From SIG440 sp045578305 (GTDB lineage Bacteria > Bacillota > Clostridia > Monoglobales > Monoglobaceae): DNA of 15,689 nucleotides. Shown piece by piece: positions 14,388 through 15,689 of this stretch (positions are counted from its first letter, which is position 1; each line of letters opens with the position of its first letter). Position numbers and translations under genes: made by a program. Location of the stretch: contig JAZNKA010000015.1 in NCBI GenBank assembly GCA_045578305.1, positions 1 through 15,689 of the forward strand. The letters run 5' to 3'. The notes beneath the pieces were generated by a model. It had not been told where the DNA came from. It was given only the letters and a program-made list of their open reading frames with translations, and did no database searches.

Positions 14388-15689
14388 TTAATTAACAAGT
14401 CCATACTTAATTTTAATTCTCTCAATTTTTTCTATCATCGGCTCTGCAATAAACCAAAGGAAAAACGCAGTTGCAAATGCGTGGATTATATCAAGTGGCA
14501 GTCCTGCAAGATATGAAGCTATTATCATTTCCCAAGTAATTTTATTTTGTGCCATAATAACAGATGCAGGATTCATAATCCCGCCATAAACAACAATAGT
14601 CATTAAAAGCCCAAATATAGAAAGTGCTGTTTTTGTTTTTTTGAATATTCCTTGTTTAAAGAGTATTCCGGCAAAAAAACCAATTATACCAAGTGCAAAC
14701 ATTTGCCAAGGGGTCCAGGGACCTTGACCAAAGAAAAAGTTTGACACAAATCCGGTAATTGCTCCTACCAAAAAACCGGTCTCGCCGCCAAAGCATACAC
14801 CTGCTATTATAACAATAGCAAGGGTCGGTTTGAACTGTGGCAGCATGAAAAATGCCATTCTGCCTGCCACGGCTATACCGCAAAGCACGCTTATCGTGAT
14901 AAGTTCCCGCGCTTTTGGCTTTCTTGACTCAAACATCATACAAAACGGAACCATCGCTTCAATAATAATCAGCAGACTTGTAAAATAATACTTTCTGTCC
15001 CCCAAAAAGGAAACACCGGCGTAAATTGTAAGAGGCATCAAAAACAGTATTAAAAATATTGTTAAAAACGCTCTTTTCGCCAACTTTTTGTCCGCCTTGG
15101 GACTTTGTAATGCTTCGATTTGCTCTTTTGTTTCATTTTTGGGAGTTGCAGATTCAATTTTTAGTGTTTTCTTTTCTTTTTTTTGTATTGCTCCACCGCA
15201 AGCCAAAATTATATCTTCTGCCAAAACCGCATCCGGAAGGCATGTTCTTGCCATACGATTTGCTGATGTGGTGTAAAAATTCTTGCCTTTAAAAAACTCT
15301 CTGGGCGCGCCATCAGATGTAATGTTCCCGTCAAATACAAGAGCGCATCTGTCCGCATACTCGGCACAAAATTCTATATCATGAGACACCATAAGAATTG
15401 TAACACCATTTGATTTTAAGTCAGCAATGATATCCGCAAATTCTTCTTTAAACTGTGCATCCATACCTTTTGTCGGCTCATCCAAAATAAGAATTTCAGG
15501 CTCCAGCAAAAGAACTTTTGCAAGCGCCGCTCTTTGCTGTTCACCACCCGACAAATCATACGGATGTGTATCTAAAAGATTTTCAATCCGGCACAAGCCT
15601 GCAATATTTTGTATCTTTTGTTCTTTTTCTTCCTTTGCAAGCTTTCTTTCGTTCAGAATCTCCATCAAATCAAGATAAACTGTCTTTTT
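14388..15689 (-). CDS. ECF-type ABC ATPase fused to an S-component-like membrane domain (5' end outside window)
   Basis: The frame is open to the window edge, so at least 433 residues are seen and the start is missing. The first part is the second half of an ABC ATPase: signature LSGGEQQRAALAK, Walker B and D-loop LILDEPTKGMD, and H-loop VSHD. The Walker A motif lies outside. A Lys/Glu-rich linker of about 40 residues follows (coded around 15070-15200). Then come about eight hydrophobic segments, including RMAFFMLPQFKPTLAIVII and GFLVGAITGFVSNFFFGQGP, the pattern of ECF transporter S components, which bind vitamins or other micronutrients. Family members normally keep ATPase and S subunit on separate chains. 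A second ATPase domain may precede the visible one. The substrate cannot be assigned; the T subunit (EcfT) is not in the window. An internal ATG at 15663 is not the start, since it would remove the fold before the signature motif. Confidence 0.85.
   Translation of the reverse strand, partial: KKTVYLDLMEILNERKLAKEEKEQKIQNIAGLCRIENLLDTHPYDLSGGEQQRAALAKVLLLEPEILILDEPTKGMDAQFKEEFADIIADLKSNGVTILMVSHDIEFCAEYADRCALVFDGNITSDGAPREFFKGKNFYTTSANRMARTCLPDAVLAEDIILACGGAIQKKEKKTLKIESATPKNETKEQIEALQSPKADKKLAKRAFLTIFLILFLMPLTIYAGVSFLGDRKYYFTSLLIIIEAMVPFCMMFESRKPKARELITISVLCGIAVAGRMAFFMLPQFKPTLAIVIIAGVCFGGETGFLVGAITGFVSNFFFGQGPWTPWQMFALGIIGFFAGILFKQGIFKKTKTALSIFGLLMTIVVYGGIMNPASVIMAQNKITWEMIIASYLAGLPLDIIHAFATAFFLWFIAEPMIEKIERIKIKYGLVN

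Overview
The window looks like a housekeeping stretch of chromosome from an anaerobic, endospore-forming member of the Clostridia (Bacillota). Three things point this way: a spoIIR sporulation gene, low G+C sequence with strong purine-rich ribosome binding sites, and neighbourhoods familiar from Firmicutes (secA-prfB, prfA near tsaC/ywlE and spoIIR, DUF1934/ywiB next to argS). The species cannot be named from the sequence alone. No phage, transposon, integron or CRISPR array is visible.

Positions 1-2640 hold a leftward operon for cell-wall precursors and translation: ddl (D-Ala-D-Ala ligase), murI (glutamate racemase), a DUF1934/YwiB protein and the first 103 codons of argS. spoIIR (2742-3368) is the only rightward gene in the left 11 kb. 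Its predicted forespore (sigma-F-type) promoter occupies the same bases as the predicted vegetative promoter of ddl on the other strand. Its stop codon interlocks with that of tsaD.

Positions 3365-11255 hold a compact leftward operon for secretion and translation: secA, prfB (RF2), prfA (RF1), a tsaC(Sua5)-phosphatase fusion, rimI and tsaD. Spacings run from 32 bp gaps to 20 bp overlaps. prfB is read through a +1 programmed frameshift, but its in-frame stop is UAA rather than the usual UGA. prfA and prfB also share an almost identical DNA tract over their GGQ domains, which looks like gene conversion.

Positions 11256-12068 are a divergent control region followed by small genes: the secA promoter, a DUF2508 (YaaL-like) gene with a possible sigma-E promoter, a strong terminator, and a tRNA-Pro(CGG) with its own promoter and terminator.

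Positions 12069-14259 hold a leftward two-gene unit: a duplicated DUF1538 membrane protein translationally coupled to a protein made of two tandem PII-like domains. This is the best candidate in the window for a poorly described system, a membrane channel or transporter with its own PII-type regulator. Positions 14388-15689 hold the 3' part of a gene that fuses an ECF-type ABC ATPase to an S-component-like membrane domain; its start lies beyond the window.
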